From: HGM04593 sp045589695
GTDB lineage: Bacteria; Bacteroidota; Bacteroidia; Bacteroidales; Bacteroidaceae
DNA length: 64,000 nucleotides
Direction of reading: 5' to 3'
Assembly (NCBI GenBank): GCA_045589695.1
Contig: JAZNPP010000051.1
Location: forward strand, 1-64,000
The translations under genes were made by a program, and so were the position numbers. Of the stretch, positions 36,201 to 44,128 are shown piece by piece. The stretch's first letter is position 1. Each line of letters opens with the position of its first letter. The notes beneath the pieces are model-generated. The model did not search any database. It was not told where the DNA came from and saw only the letters and a list, made by a program, of their open reading frames with translations.

Positions 36201-37640
36201 GGAGAACGCAGCAAGTTCGCGCTGGCCATGCAGTACCCCGTAAGAGCCCTGATGCTCGTGCGTAACGTGTCGGTGAACTACAGCAATGCATACGCCATGA
36301 GCCTGCCGGGATTCCTGCCGACAACAGGCGACATATTCGGACAGAACAAGATCAACGGCGTGTATGCTCCGGGACTTGACTTCGCGTTCGGTTTTACCGA
36401 TGACAGTTTCTTGCAGAAAGCGCACCGAAACAGCTGGCTGCTGCGCAGCGACAGCGTGGCTTCAGAGGCGTCGTCTACAGCTGCAGAGGACCTGCAGGTG
36501 AGAGTGACCCTTGAGCCTATGAGGGATTTCAAGATAGACCTAAACGCCAACTGGACACGCAACAACAGCAAGAGCGTACAGTTCATGTACGAGGGCATGC
36601 CGTTCAACGAGTCGGGCGGCCTTAACATGACAACAATAACCATCGGCAGCTCGTTCGGCGGAGGCAATGCGGCGAACGGATACAAGTCGGCTGTTTACGA
36701 CAACTTCGTGAACAACATCGAAGCGTACCGTCAGAAGAGAGAGCGACTTTACCAAGGAACCAAATACCCTGCGTCAAGCACGCTTGCGGGAGAGAACTAC
36801 GATGCGGCAAACGGCGGCGTGAACAAATATTCTGCCGATGTGATGATACCCGCCTTCCTTGACACATACACAGGTATCAAAGGCAACGGCATATTCCCTG
36901 AAATGTTCCGGCTGCTGCCTAACTGGAAGATAAAATATTCGGGACTCTCCAAGCTCGAATTCCTTAAGAAATACTTCAAGAGCGTGAACATAGAGCATGG
37001 CTACAAAAGCGTGTATGCTGTTGGTTCATACAGCACTTATGCCACATACATGGAGTACTCAAAGGGCATAGGCTTCGTGAACAGCACCACTACCGGACTG
37101 CCTGTTCCGAGCGGAAGATACAATGTAGGCGCAGTGTCGATAAACGAGGCTTTCTCGCCGCTGATAGGACTTGACGTCACTACGAACTTCAACCTTACCG
37201 TTGGAGGAAAGTACATCAAGTCAAGAACACTTAACATGAGCGTAACAGCGATACAGCTTGTCGAGACAAGCTCCGAAGAGATAGCGTTCAACATCGGCTA
37301 CAAAATTGTAAACCTCAAATTCCTGAACGGCGGGAAGAAAGCGAGCAAGAGCAAGAAAGAGAGCAAGTCGGGCAGCGGCAACGACATTAACATACGTGCC
37401 GACTTCTCGTTCAAGAACAGTTCGTCGGTTTGCCGCAGCATAGATAAAGGCACGACACAGGCGACAAGCGGCAACAAGTCGTTCAACTATTCGCTCACGG
37501 CCGACTACGCATACAGCAAGACGCTTACGTTCAGCCTCTACTTTGACCGACAGAAGACCATACCGCTCATTTCGGCGAACTCATACCCGACATCGACAAC
37601 AGACTTCGGCGTGAGCATGAAGTTCTCGCTCGCAAGATGA
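30270..37640 (+). CDS. SprA/Sov, type IX secretion translocon
   Basis: This 2456-residue product is the giant outer-membrane beta-barrel through which type IX secretion cargo leaves the cell in Bacteroidota. It has a signal peptide (MKKHTFALLVLLFACMNIYAQ) and the expected length (family about 2400-2500). Recognisable parts include the N-terminal region with LGPAEKIFGPGGVRIKTQG and a C-terminal barrel ending DFGVSMKFSLAR. The frame is uninterrupted, so a functional product is expected. The other essential type IX genes (porK, L, M, N, porV and so on) are not in this window. Candidate cargo proteins with sorting-like tails are at 13496-15547 and 17654-21913. Confidence 0.96.
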   Translation: MKKHTFALLVLLFACMNIYAQEVSRKDLVRHSIKRRHKAEVIEDTVKARYPVAETVSQTYESAKRHSLDLKDPENIVTDTTYNEEDNTYSISTGLKGGSLLGTPTLLSPEEYSKWQERKSMQSYFRNKNFEEWENASKKGKFDFTDMHFDLGPAEKIFGPGGVRIKTQGNAELKIGYSIQTIDNPSLPSRSRMTNSFDFDEKININLRGSVGDKMNMDFNYNTEATFSYDAKKIGLKYDGKEDEIIKLLEAGNVSFPTNSGLIRGASSLFGIRADLQFGKLLLQTVVSQKTSSTNSVSSKGGTQLTTYEIEITDYDENKHFFLAHYFRDNYDRAMSQLPTILSGVNISRIEVWVTNKTSDYSNPRNIIAFTDIAESRHISNPLWNVQSDINVPFNGANDLYSAMTGNYSAIRDFDQVNNVMSGIDGMNGGLDYEKLSNARLLSSSEYTLNKELGFISLKTALRADEVLAVAYEFTYGGRTFQVGEFSNDVNESKSTLFVKLLKPNACSPKNGCWDLMMKNVYSLETRNLKSNDFKLDIYYASDSLGTNITYLPEENLKSKTLLQLLNLDRLDSNNSKENSNGIFDFIPGYTVDASSGRIFFPSVEPFGEYLKSRINNDDIAEKYVFNELYDSTKTTAKQIAEKDKFYLIGEFTGSAANIIETGATNIPKGSVVVTAGGVTLVENSDYQVDYSSGTVTILNQGIIDAGTDVQVSLESNTLFNMQRKTVLGLNWKYDFSDDFKFGGTLMSLTEKPLTTKVDMGSEPLQNFLWGFNLSWKKQSQWLTNMIDRLPLISCTEPSSISISAEFARLEAGTSKHVQSEASYIDDFESTENGIDLKSPSQWQLSSIPSGMPYSNLINDVRTGYDRARISWYTIDPLFTRRSSSLTPAHIKSDMEQLSNHYVREVYERELYPNKESTFGESSTMSLFDVTYYPNERGPYNLDTDMDFNGKLNNPERRWGGITRQLTTTDFESANIQYLEFWLLDPFIYEQTGMGGDLYFNLGEVSEDILKDGKKFFENGLPATGNTYEYEETAWGRVPLTTSLVYAFDNNSGSREQQDAGLDGLSSSDEAQFPVYRNFLDALKGRVRQEVYDSIANDPAGDDYHYFRGGDYDAVEKSIIERYKYFNNTEGNSPESSGTTFSSAAKSTPDIEDANQDFTMDEYENFFQYKVSLRPEDMHVGRNYITDKRTVTTKLRNGKTESVNWYKFRIPIEEYEKAVGSIRDFTSIRFIRMFMTSFAKPVTLRFATMQLVRGTWRPYQQPIASKNNTSPTISGEFTTSAVSIEEHGDRKPVNYVLPPGVTRIIDPSQPQLRQDNEQALALNINNLGSKESRAVYKKSNLDIRQYERIQLYIHAEAPEADATQLSNNDVSLFVRLGSDYKSNYYEYEIPLQLTPHGSYDGNSTAAMTAVWPQENMIDIKLSKLTDVKVRRNTLRNNNAEGVTNTAIYSEYDEETPKNRISIVGSPSLGQIKVMMIGVRNNSASNKSAIIWVNEMRLLGFSNKSGWAAQGNLNLKLSDIAQFAAQGKIETAGFGGLEDKLSARSTDDYYKYSLTGSMNAGRLLPKSFKVSVPLYYSFTDEVTSPLYSPFDTDIMLSDMLDTYDDERRDSIKNIAEVRSRTHNFSVSNAKVNISSKKSMPYDPANISFSYSRSSTDNSGSTISWENRLNWKASIAYNYSSPIKTIKPFGKMKNKSRWLKIMKDWGVNPLPQTLALSTDMTRTYHEIQRRDLNAVAGSNDIPLTFSQQFYWNRAFSIKWDPTTNLRMSLNTGTNAEVEEPFVPVNKAMYPNEYEMWKDSVKHSLADFGTPLGYQQNFTASYSLPLNKVPVFEWLAADVSYSATYNWQRGNTISGVNFGNNVSNKRNVTAKATLSLEKLYNLIPYLEETNKRFASNKRKANVRKPKPKKVKPFVKEIEIRKDTTVTVEHNLKSKKFEITARTKKGEKYRLKYKVIDDNKILIKNNDSIDVKVTILPKADNGERSKFALAMQYPVRALMLVRNVSVNYSNAYAMSLPGFLPTTGDIFGQNKINGVYAPGLDFAFGFTDDSFLQKAHRNSWLLRSDSVASEASSTAAEDLQVRVTLEPMRDFKIDLNANWTRNNSKSVQFMYEGMPFNESGGLNMTTITIGSSFGGGNAANGYKSAVYDNFVNNIEAYRQKRERLYQGTKYPASSTLAGENYDAANGGVNKYSADVMIPAFLDTYTGIKGNGIFPEMFRLLPNWKIKYSGLSKLEFLKKYFKSVNIEHGYKSVYAVGSYSTYATYMEYSKGIGFVNSTTTGLPVPSGRYNVGAVSINEAFSPLIGLDVTTNFNLTVGGKYIKSRTLNMSVTAIQLVETSSEEIAFNIGYKIVNLKFLNGGKKASKSKKESKSGSGNDINIRADFSFKNSSSVCRSIDKGTTQATSGNKSFNYSLTADYAYSKTLTFSLYFDRQKTIPLISANSYPTSTTDFGVSMKFSLAR

Positions 37641-37717
37641 TAGAGGATTAACGATGAACAGGAAATGATTAACGAGCGGCACAGATACCTTCGCCGCTCC
37701 CGATCAACAGGCTCACC

Positions 37718-37763
37718 GGTACACAGAAAGCGAGATTGAATACAATCTCGCTTTCTGTGTACC
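37718..37763. terminator. Terminator shared by sprA and the tRNA-Arg gene
   Basis: A perfect 21-bp stem, 37718-37738 with 37743-37763, has the four-base loop AATA. The right arm enters the tRNA gene: its last four bases are the tRNA discriminator position and the end of the acceptor stem. It lies 77 bases after sprA, in the right place to stop both transcripts. Confidence 0.85.
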
Positions 37764-37831
37764 TCAGTCGGGAATCGAACCCGAATCTAAGTCTTAGGAG
37801 GACCTTATTCTATCCATTGAACTACTAAGGC
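37760..37831 (-). tRNA. tRNA-Arg, anticodon CCU
   Basis: The 72-nt minus-strand sequence folds as a cloverleaf: acceptor GCCTTAG with CTGAGGT, D-stem GTTC/GAAT, anticodon stem AGGTC/GACTT with loop CTCCTAA (anticodon at 37796-37798), T-arm TCGGG-TTCGAAT-CCCGA, discriminator A. CCA is not encoded. The anticodon reads AGG codons. Confidence 0.95.
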
Positions 37832-37858
37832 ATGAACCGCTCTTTTGCAATTGCTGTG

Positions 37859-37890
37859 CGAAGATAAGAAATTTATTCACAATCTTCAAA
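37859..37890 (-). promoter_or_regulatory. Promoter of tRNA-Arg
   Basis: On the minus strand TTTG (37890-37887), a 20-base spacer, then TATCTTCG (37866-37859), one base off TAnnTTTG. It lies 27 bases upstream of the tRNA 5' end. The rest of 37832-38018 shows nothing more. Confidence 0.6.
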
Positions 37891-38018
37891 TGCTATATTG
37901 CTATTTTAATTACAAAAACACAAAAACTGTTATAATGTTTTAAAGTTTTAAATCAAGTGCAGAGCTTTATCAATTAATGTGCTATATTAGCGAACGAACA
38001 CGAAAAGCCTTATTACAT

Positions 38019-38828
38019 ATGAGATTGATTATAACCTTTCTATTGCTCGCACTGACACAGACAATGTTCTCGCAACAGTTCCGCGCCCTGTGCAACGACG
38101 GCATAAGACATATACTGAAACATAATTACAAAGAAGCTGCCGCATGCTTCGAAAAAGCGACCAGATTGGGGGAAAGCGACCCGGAAAAGGCCTACTCGTA
38201 TGCGAACCTCGCCTACTCGCAGCAGATGTGCGGCGAAACGGGAAAGGCTCTCGCGAGCTATAATTCCGCCATAAAGTACGACCCGGACGAAATTACACTG
38301 GTGCAGCAGCGGGCGAATATTCTCATGCAGCTCGACAGCCTTGAAACAGCGCTCAGGGATTATAATTATATATTAGATAAGGAGCCCGGCAACACGGGGG
38401 CGCTTTTCTTCAGGGCAAGCATATATTCCGAAATGGACGAGTTCGAGAAGGCGAGGGCCGACTACCGAAGCCTGCTCCGTATTGAGCCAAACAACGAGAA
38501 TGTACAGTTAGGACTTGCCATGCTGTATAAAAAAGAGAAGAAATACAACGAGAGCCTCACGCTGTTGGCTCTGCTCATTGAGCAACACCCGCAGAAAGCC
38601 GAATACTACATAGCAAGAAGCGATGTGGAAAGGGCGCTCGGCTGGAACGAACTTGCGTTGATGGATGTCGAAAAGGCCATATCTCTGGAGCCTGACAACG
38701 CTAATTACTACACTCTTCAGTCTATTCTTTACGGCAAGCTGGGACGTACAGAGCTGTCGAGACGAAGCAGGCTTGAGGCCGAAAGGCTTAAAGGCGAAAG
38801 CCCGAAAAGCGCTGACATAAGTGACTGA
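38019..38828 (+). CDS. Exported tetratricopeptide-repeat protein
   Basis: From the ATG at 38019 the product is 269 residues with a signal peptide (MRLIITFLLLALTQTMFSQ); the earlier ATG at 37977 would bury it. At least five TPR units follow, for example KEAAACFEKATRLGESDPEKAYSYANLAY and ARADYRSLLRIEPNNENVQL. TPR arrays mediate protein contacts. No other domain is present, so the partner is unknown. The gene is alone on its strand, 190 bases past the tRNA gene. Confidence 0.85.
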   Translation: MRLIITFLLLALTQTMFSQQFRALCNDGIRHILKHNYKEAAACFEKATRLGESDPEKAYSYANLAYSQQMCGETGKALASYNSAIKYDPDEITLVQQRANILMQLDSLETALRDYNYILDKEPGNTGALFFRASIYSEMDEFEKARADYRSLLRIEPNNENVQLGLAMLYKKEKKYNESLTLLALLIEQHPQKAEYYIARSDVERALGWNELALMDVEKAISLEPDNANYYTLQSILYGKLGRTELSRRSRLEAERLKGESPKSADISD

Positions 38829-38949
38829 AAAGACAATCCGCAACATGGCTGCCGCTTTCAAATTCTGCACGAACCGGCACATTGTAACACATTTTTACCA
38901 TTTTGAGGTATTTTTTCACACTTTATGGTTTTATTTAACAAAATAGCCT

Positions 38950-38957
38950 TATATTTG
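38950..38957 (+). promoter_or_regulatory. Candidate -7 box for the AraC-HTH/AlkD-like pair
   Basis: TATATTTG matches TAnnTTTG, ending 22 bases before the ATG at 38980. The -33 region is not clear. Confidence 0.5.
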
Positions 38958-38979
38958 GGGGAACATTGAAAAATTGACT

Positions 38980-39414
38980 ATGGCAGAAAAATCAACAACC
39001 CCTTACAACATTAAGGAAAAAAAGGAGAAGAATGCAGCCTATCGCTCATTGATTCGCGCGGAGCTTGCCGATGAGCTGTATGAAAAAATTCTCAACTTCA
39101 TCGTTATTGAAAAGAGATACCGCAACAAAGAGTTTTCGGCAAAGGAGCTTGCAGCAGAGCTTAAGACCAATACCCGATATATATCTGCGGTCATAAACTC
39201 ACGTTTCAACACGAACTTTTCGTGTCTTGTCAATGAATACCGCATAAGGGAGGCTCTTCACCGCATGACCGACAAGAGATATGCCGACATGACCATTGAG
39301 GAGATAGGTGCTGTTGTGGGATTCGCTAACCGCCAATCGTTCTATGCGTCGTTCTACCGCATAATGGGCGAGACTCCTAACAGCTACCGCAAAAGACACA
39401 CAGCTGCAAAATGA
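38980..39414 (+). CDS. AraC-type helix-turn-helix regulator without a sensor domain
   Basis: From the ATG at 38980 the product is 144 residues. The C-terminal 100 residues are an AraC/XylS HTH pair: FSAKELAAELKTNTRYISAVINSRF for the first helix-turn-helix, and MTIEEIGAVVGFANRQSFYASFYRIMGETPNSYRK for the second. There is no ligand-binding or dimerisation domain. Its stop overlaps the ATG of the next gene (ATGA), an AlkD-like DNA repair protein, so the regulator is co-translated with a repair enzyme. It may autoregulate the pair, but no site is identified. Confidence 0.88.
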   Translation: MAEKSTTPYNIKEKKEKNAAYRSLIRAELADELYEKILNFIVIEKRYRNKEFSAKELAAELKTNTRYISAVINSRFNTNFSCLVNEYRIREALHRMTDKRYADMTIEEIGAVVGFANRQSFYASFYRIMGETPNSYRKRHTAAK

Positions 39415-40001
39415 TACCGCATGCAATGAACGAAGAGAATACTGCCCACGAAAAGAGCAGAGAGATAAAGAAGGAACTCCGTTTGGCTATGAACGGCGTC
39501 GTTTCCGCGCTCCAGCGCAAACAGGGACTCAGCTACAAGATTAACTTCGGTGTTGAGATTCCTCGTTTGAAAATGATTGCCGCCAAGTTCCTGAAAGACG
39601 AAGAGCTTGCAAAAAAACTGTGGGAAGACGACATAAGAGAGTGTAAGATGCTTGCCATTATGCTCTTGCCGCAAGAGGCTTACCCCGCAGTCGCCGAGAA
39701 ATGGATAAACGAAGCTCCGTTCACCGAAATTGCCGACCACCTTGCAATGACAATTTTATGCAGGCTGCCCGATGCAGCAAAGAGAGCGACAGAATGGTTG
39801 GCACGTGAAGAAGGAATGTTCAGATACTGCGGATTCCTGACCTTGTCGCACCTGATGCGGAGCGGCACAAAGCTGAACGAAGAAGAAAAAGAGGCATATT
39901 TGAAAATTGCCGAGAATATTGAAAGCCGCGACACGAGAAAGACTGTAATTCTGGCTGCACGCAATTCGCTGATACACTACAGCCAGAGCCTTGAGAATTG
40001 A
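39411..40001 (+). CDS. AlkD-like DNA alkylation repair protein (HEAT-repeat DNA glycosylase family)
   Basis: The 196-residue product is wholly helical and matches the AlkD pattern: VEIPRLKMIAAKFLKDEEL, LAKKLWEDDIRECKMLAIMLL, then WINEAPFTEIADHLAM. AlkD removes positively charged N3- and N7-alkyl purines. By eye the Asp of IADHL lines up with the catalytic Asp of AlkD, while the partner Trp is not obvious. It is slightly shorter than typical AlkD (about 230). The start is ATG 39411, overlapping the AraC-HTH stop; ATG 39426 (MNEEN) is also possible. Confidence 0.7.
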   Translation: MIPHAMNEENTAHEKSREIKKELRLAMNGVVSALQRKQGLSYKINFGVEIPRLKMIAAKFLKDEELAKKLWEDDIRECKMLAIMLLPQEAYPAVAEKWINEAPFTEIADHLAMTILCRLPDAAKRATEWLAREEGMFRYCGFLTLSHLMRSGTKLNEEEKEAYLKIAENIESRDTRKTVILAARNSLIHYSQSLEN

Positions 40002-40146
40002 AACTCCGCAACACGCTATCGACACACGGCGAGGCCGTTTTCACGAAAAGCCTTGCAAAACCGGTTCATAATGCCGGTTTTTGCTTTGTATGAACATTTT
40101 ATAGAATTTTAAAGGTGTTTCTACATATATAATAAAGAAAAAGAGA

Positions 40147-40154
40147 TAACTTTG
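40147..40154 (+). promoter_or_regulatory. Candidate -7 box for the fur-purA operon
   Basis: TAACTTTG matches TAnnTTTG and ends 23 bases before the ATG at 40178. The nearest -33-like TTTC lies too far upstream for standard spacing. Confidence 0.5.
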
Positions 40155-40177
40155 TATAGTGAATTCTCCGGAAAGGA

Positions 40178-40657
40178 ATGGACAACAGCAAGACTATTGA
40201 GACAGTAAACAACATTTTCACCGAGTATCTGAAAGAGAACAGGTATCGGCGCACGCCCGAAAGATATGCCATTCTCAACGCCATATACTCAATAAACGGC
40301 AATTTTGAGATTTGCGACTTGCTGCAGATGCTCGAAAAGGAGAAGTTCAGGGTAAGCAGGGCTACGGTATACAACACCATTACGCTGCTTATAAACGCAA
40401 ACCTTGTGATACATCACCAGTTCGGAAACACATCTAAGTACGAAAGGTGCTACGGAAGCGAAAAGGGACACATGATATGCACAAAGTGCGGCAAGGTAAC
40501 CGAGATAAACAATATAAACATAAAAGAGACAATAACTGCGAATATCAAGAAATTTCATTTAACCCATTATTCGTTGTATCTTTACGGAATATGCAACAGA
40601 TGCCGCCAGGCTATGAAGCGACGCAAGACACGAATGAACAAAAATAAAGGACAATGA
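40178..40657 (+). CDS. Fur family metal-dependent transcriptional regulator
   Basis: The 159-residue product is full length for the family: a winged-helix N-terminal half (RRTPERYAILNAIY, SRATVYNTITLLINANLV) and a metal-binding C-terminal half. That half has HMICTKCGK and, near the end, YGICNRCRQ, giving two CxxC pairs for a structural zinc. Which metal or stress it senses (Fe, Zn, peroxide) cannot be decided from the sequence. Its stop overlaps the purA start (ATGA), so it is cotranslated with adenylosuccinate synthetase, an arrangement I also recall in other Bacteroidales. Confidence 0.93.
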   Translation: MDNSKTIETVNNIFTEYLKENRYRRTPERYAILNAIYSINGNFEICDLLQMLEKEKFRVSRATVYNTITLLINANLVIHHQFGNTSKYERCYGSEKGHMICTKCGKVTEINNINIKETITANIKKFHLTHYSLYLYGICNRCRQAMKRRKTRMNKNKGQ

Positions 40658-41922
40658 AACAGAATATAGACGTACTGTTGGGCCTCCAGTGGGGCGACGA
40701 GGGTAAAGGAAAGGTTGTAGACGTGCTTACGCCTGCTTACGATGTTGTGGCACGCTTTCAGGGCGGACCGAATGCCGGACATACGCTCGAATTTGACGGA
40801 AAGAAATTTGTGCTTCGTTCAATACCTTCGGGCATCTTTCAGGGCGAGAAGACAAACATCATAGGTAACGGAGTAGTGCTTGACCCCGCTTTGTTCAAAG
40901 GCGAGGCCGAGAGCCTTTTCGAGGCCGGTTACGACCTGACAAAAAACCTTTTCATATCCAAAAAAGCGCATCTTATAATGCCTACGCACAGGATTCTCGA
41001 TGCTGCATACGAGGCTGCTAAGGGCGACGCTAAGGTGGGCACTACAGGCAAGGGCATCGGTCCCACATACACCGACAAGATAAGCCGTAATGGCTTGCGT
41101 GTCGGCGATATCCTCGAGAACTTCGAGAGCAAGTACGCTCAAGCGAAGGCCCGTCACGAGAAGATACTGAAGGACATGGACTACAGCTATGACATTACCG
41201 AAATGGAGCGGTTGTGGTTCGAAGGCATCGAATACCTCAAGAAGTTCCGCCTTATCGACAGCGAGCAGCTTATTAACGACCTGATGAACGAGGGCAAGTC
41301 TATCCTTTGCGAGGGCGCGCAAGGCAGCCTTCTCGACGTGGACTTCGGCAGCTACCCGTTCGTGACATCATCGAACACCGTTTGTGCAGGAGCATGCACG
41401 GGCTTGGGCGTGGCTCCGAACAGAATAGGCAACGTTTATGGCATAACTAAGGCGTACTGCACACGTGTCGGCTCCGGCCCATTCCCGACAGAACTGTTCG
41501 ACGAGACCGGCGCTGAGATGCGCGACAGAGGACATGAGTACGGCGCCGTTACAGGACGTGAACGCCGTTGCGGATGGATAGACCTTGTAGCGCTCAAGTA
41601 CACCATTATGATAAACGGTGTTACGCACCTCATTCTCATGAAAAGCGACGTCCTTGACACCTTCCCGACAATAAAGGCATGCGTGGCGTACAAGAAGAAC
41701 GGCGAGACACTGACCTACATGCCGTATGACGTCGAGGGCGTAGAACCCGTATATACCGAGATAAAGGGTTGGCAAACCGACCTTACAAAACTGAGAACAG
41801 AAGAGGAGTTGCCTGTTGAGTTCAAGGATTATGTAAAGTTCCTTGAAGACGAGCTCGGCGTTCCTGTAAAGTATCTCTCTATCGGGCCCGACCGTGACCA
41901 GACTATCATAAGAAATATCTAA
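40654..41922 (+). CDS. Adenylosuccinate synthetase
   Basis: PurA couples IMP and aspartate using GTP, the first committed step from IMP to AMP. The 422-residue product starts MKQNIDVLLGLQWGDEGKGK, the canonical GDEGKGK P-loop, and includes GGPNAGHTLEFDGKKF, VGTTGKGIGPTYTDKISR, and ILCEGAQGSLLDVDFGSYPFV. All key motifs are intact. It is the second gene of the fur-purA-peptidase-hisS operon; the stop is 12 bases from the next ATG. Confidence 0.99.
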   Translation: MKQNIDVLLGLQWGDEGKGKVVDVLTPAYDVVARFQGGPNAGHTLEFDGKKFVLRSIPSGIFQGEKTNIIGNGVVLDPALFKGEAESLFEAGYDLTKNLFISKKAHLIMPTHRILDAAYEAAKGDAKVGTTGKGIGPTYTDKISRNGLRVGDILENFESKYAQAKARHEKILKDMDYSYDITEMERLWFEGIEYLKKFRLIDSEQLINDLMNEGKSILCEGAQGSLLDVDFGSYPFVTSSNTVCAGACTGLGVAPNRIGNVYGITKAYCTRVGSGPFPTELFDETGAEMRDRGHEYGAVTGRERRCGWIDLVALKYTIMINGVTHLILMKSDVLDTFPTIKACVAYKKNGETLTYMPYDVEGVEPVYTEIKGWQTDLTKLRTEEELPVEFKDYVKFLEDELGVPVKYLSIGPDRDQTIIRNI

Positions 41923-41933
41923 TTAGGAATAAT

Positions 41934-42644
41934 ATGTTTCTGACAACAACATACGCTACAGCAGGTTATGACTATACATATCTGATAGTATTTTTCGGAA
42001 TCGCTATCATAAGCTACATAGTACAGGCAAACCTAAAGAACAAGTTCGAGAGATTCTCGAAGATGCCTATTGGCTTGACAGGGCGTGATATAGCAATAAA
42101 GATGCTGCATGACAACGGCATATACGACGTGAGGGTAATATCGACTCCCGGCAAGCTTACCGACCACTACAACCCTGCCACAAAGACAGTAAACCTGAGT
42201 GACGGCGTATACAATTCGGCAAGCATCGCGGCCGCAGCCGTAGCCGCTCACGAGTGCGGTCACGCATTGCAGCATGCCAGAGCGTATGCGCCGCTAAAAA
42301 TGAGGTCGGCGCTCGTTCCTGTCGTGCAGTTCTCATCGGGCATAATGTCATGGGTGCTGCTGATAGGAATCATAACAGTACAGACCATGCCCCAGCTGCT
42401 GCTCGCAGGCATTATACTGTTCGCCACTACCACCCTGTTCAGCTTCATCACGCTTCCTGTCGAGATTGACGCCAGCAGACGAGCCCTCGCTTGGCTGCAG
42501 ATTACAGGCATAACCAACTCGCAGAACCAGAGATTCGCTACAAGCGCACTGCGTTCAGCGGCATATACATATGTCGTAGCGGCATTGTCGTCATTGGCGA
42601 CATTGATGTACTATGTGATGATTTACTTAAACCGACGTGATTAA
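41934..42644 (+). CDS. YugP-type zinc metallopeptidase, integral membrane
   Basis: The 236-residue product is membrane-bound, with hydrophobic segments near 13-31, 125-145, 148-167 and at the C-terminus (209-227). The zinc motif is HECGH (residues 106-110) in AAHECGHALQHARAYAP. The family (PF04298, Zn_peptidase_2) occurs widely in bacteria, but the substrates are not established. It lies within the fur-purA-hisS operon, 8 bases before hisS. Confidence 0.9.
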   Translation: MFLTTTYATAGYDYTYLIVFFGIAIISYIVQANLKNKFERFSKMPIGLTGRDIAIKMLHDNGIYDVRVISTPGKLTDHYNPATKTVNLSDGVYNSASIAAAAVAAHECGHALQHARAYAPLKMRSALVPVVQFSSGIMSWVLLIGIITVQTMPQLLLAGIILFATTTLFSFITLPVEIDASRRALAWLQITGITNSQNQRFATSALRSAAYTYVVAALSSLATLMYYVMIYLNRRD

Positions 42645-42652
42645 TTAAGAAT

Positions 42653-44014
42653 ATGGCGACAAAACCAGCAATACCAAAGGGAACAAGAGACTTTTCACCG
42701 GTTGAAATGTCCAAAAGAAATTATATCTTCGACACCATACGGGAAGCTTTCCGCCTGTTCGGCTTCAAGCAGATTGAAACGCCGGCTATGGAAAACCTCT
42801 CGACGCTCATGGGCAAGTACGGAGAAGAGGGCGACAAACTGCTGTTCAAGATACAGAATTCGGGCGATTACTTCAGCGGTCTTACGGACGAGGAACTGCT
42901 GAGCCGCAACGCGGCCAAGCTGGCGTCAAAGTTCTGCGAGAAGGGCCTCAGATACGACCTCACTGTGCCATTCGCAAGATACGTGGTAATGCACAGAGAA
43001 GAGATTGTGTTCCCATTCAAGAGATACCAGATTCAGCCCGTATGGCGTGCCGACAGACCGCAGAAAGGCCGTTACCGCGAGTTCTACCAGTGCGACGCCG
43101 ACATCATCGGCAACAACTCGCTAATGAACGAGGTAGAGCTTATACAGCTTATCGACCACGTGTTCGGCAAACTCAATATAAGAGTAGCCATTAAACTAAA
43201 CAACCGCAAGGTGCTTGCAGGAATAGCCGAGGTTATCGGCGAACCCGAGAAGATTATCGACATAACAATAGCCATTGACAAGATTGAAAAGATCGGACTC
43301 GACGGCGTTGTAGCAGAGCTTAAAGAGAAAGGCATCGGAGAAGAGGCTATAGAAAAGCTGTTACCGATACTTCAGGCACAAGGCGACAACGACAGCAAAC
43401 TGCAGACGCTTGCCGACACTCTCAAAGGCAACGAAACAGGCGAGAAAGGCGTCGGAGAACTGCGTTTCATTCTCGATGCAATAAAGGAACTGAAGATAAA
43501 CAGCACGCTTGACCTTGACCTTACCCTTGCGAGAGGCCTCAACTACTACACAGGAGCTATCCTTGAGGTGAAGGCGCTTGATGTAGCCATTGGCAGCATT
43601 ACGGGCGGCGGACGTTACGACAACCTCACCGGCGTGTTCGGCATGGAGGGCGTTTCCGGCGTGGGCATATCGTTCGGCGCAGACCGCATATATGACGTGA
43701 TGAACCAGCTCGACCTATACCCGAAAGACTCCATTCAGACAACAAAGGTGATGTTCGTGAACTTCGGCGAGAGAGAGGCCATGCACTCTTTGGCTATTAT
43801 TGACAAACTGCGCAAGGCAGGCATCTCTTCGGAGCTGTTCCCGAGCAGCGAAAAGATGAAGAAGCAGATGGGGTACGCCAACAGCCACAACATCCCGTTC
43901 GTCGCCATCATCGGCGAACAAGAGATGAACGACGGCACCGTAGCCCTGAAGAACATGGCCACCGGAGAGCAGAAGAGCGTTACTGCGGAAGAGTTGAAAA
44001 CCATTCTGTTGTAA
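42653..44014 (+). CDS. Histidyl-tRNA synthetase
   Basis: HisRS charges tRNA-His. The 453-residue product contains the class II motif 1 region (AIPKGTRDFSPVEMSKRNYI), motif 2 (RPQKGRYREFYQCDAD), the histidine-specific LARGLNYYTGAILEV, motif 3 GVGISFGADRIYDV, and the C-terminal anticodon-binding domain. A slightly extended insertion domain is present, as in other Bacteroidota. It is the last gene of the operon, followed by a strong terminator. Confidence 0.99.
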   Translation: MATKPAIPKGTRDFSPVEMSKRNYIFDTIREAFRLFGFKQIETPAMENLSTLMGKYGEEGDKLLFKIQNSGDYFSGLTDEELLSRNAAKLASKFCEKGLRYDLTVPFARYVVMHREEIVFPFKRYQIQPVWRADRPQKGRYREFYQCDADIIGNNSLMNEVELIQLIDHVFGKLNIRVAIKLNNRKVLAGIAEVIGEPEKIIDITIAIDKIEKIGLDGVVAELKEKGIGEEAIEKLLPILQAQGDNDSKLQTLADTLKGNETGEKGVGELRFILDAIKELKINSTLDLDLTLARGLNYYTGAILEVKALDVAIGSITGGGRYDNLTGVFGMEGVSGVGISFGADRIYDVMNQLDLYPKDSIQTTKVMFVNFGEREAMHSLAIIDKLRKAGISSELFPSSEKMKKQMGYANSHNIPFVAIIGEQEMNDGTVALKNMATGEQKSVTAEELKTILL

Positions 44015-44033
44015 AAGACGTTATACAACAAAC

Positions 44034-44067
44034 GAGATAAGCCCCGACAAACATCGGGGCTTATCTC
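44034..44067 (+). terminator. Terminator after hisS
   Basis: GAGATAAGCCCCGA (44034-44047) pairs perfectly with TCGGGGCTTATCTC (44054-44067) around the loop CAAACA. Confidence 0.93.
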
Positions 44068-44128
44068 TTAATACAGCGAATATTGTGAAAATTTGTTATT
44101 TGAAAGAGATAAAATAAATAGAATTTAT

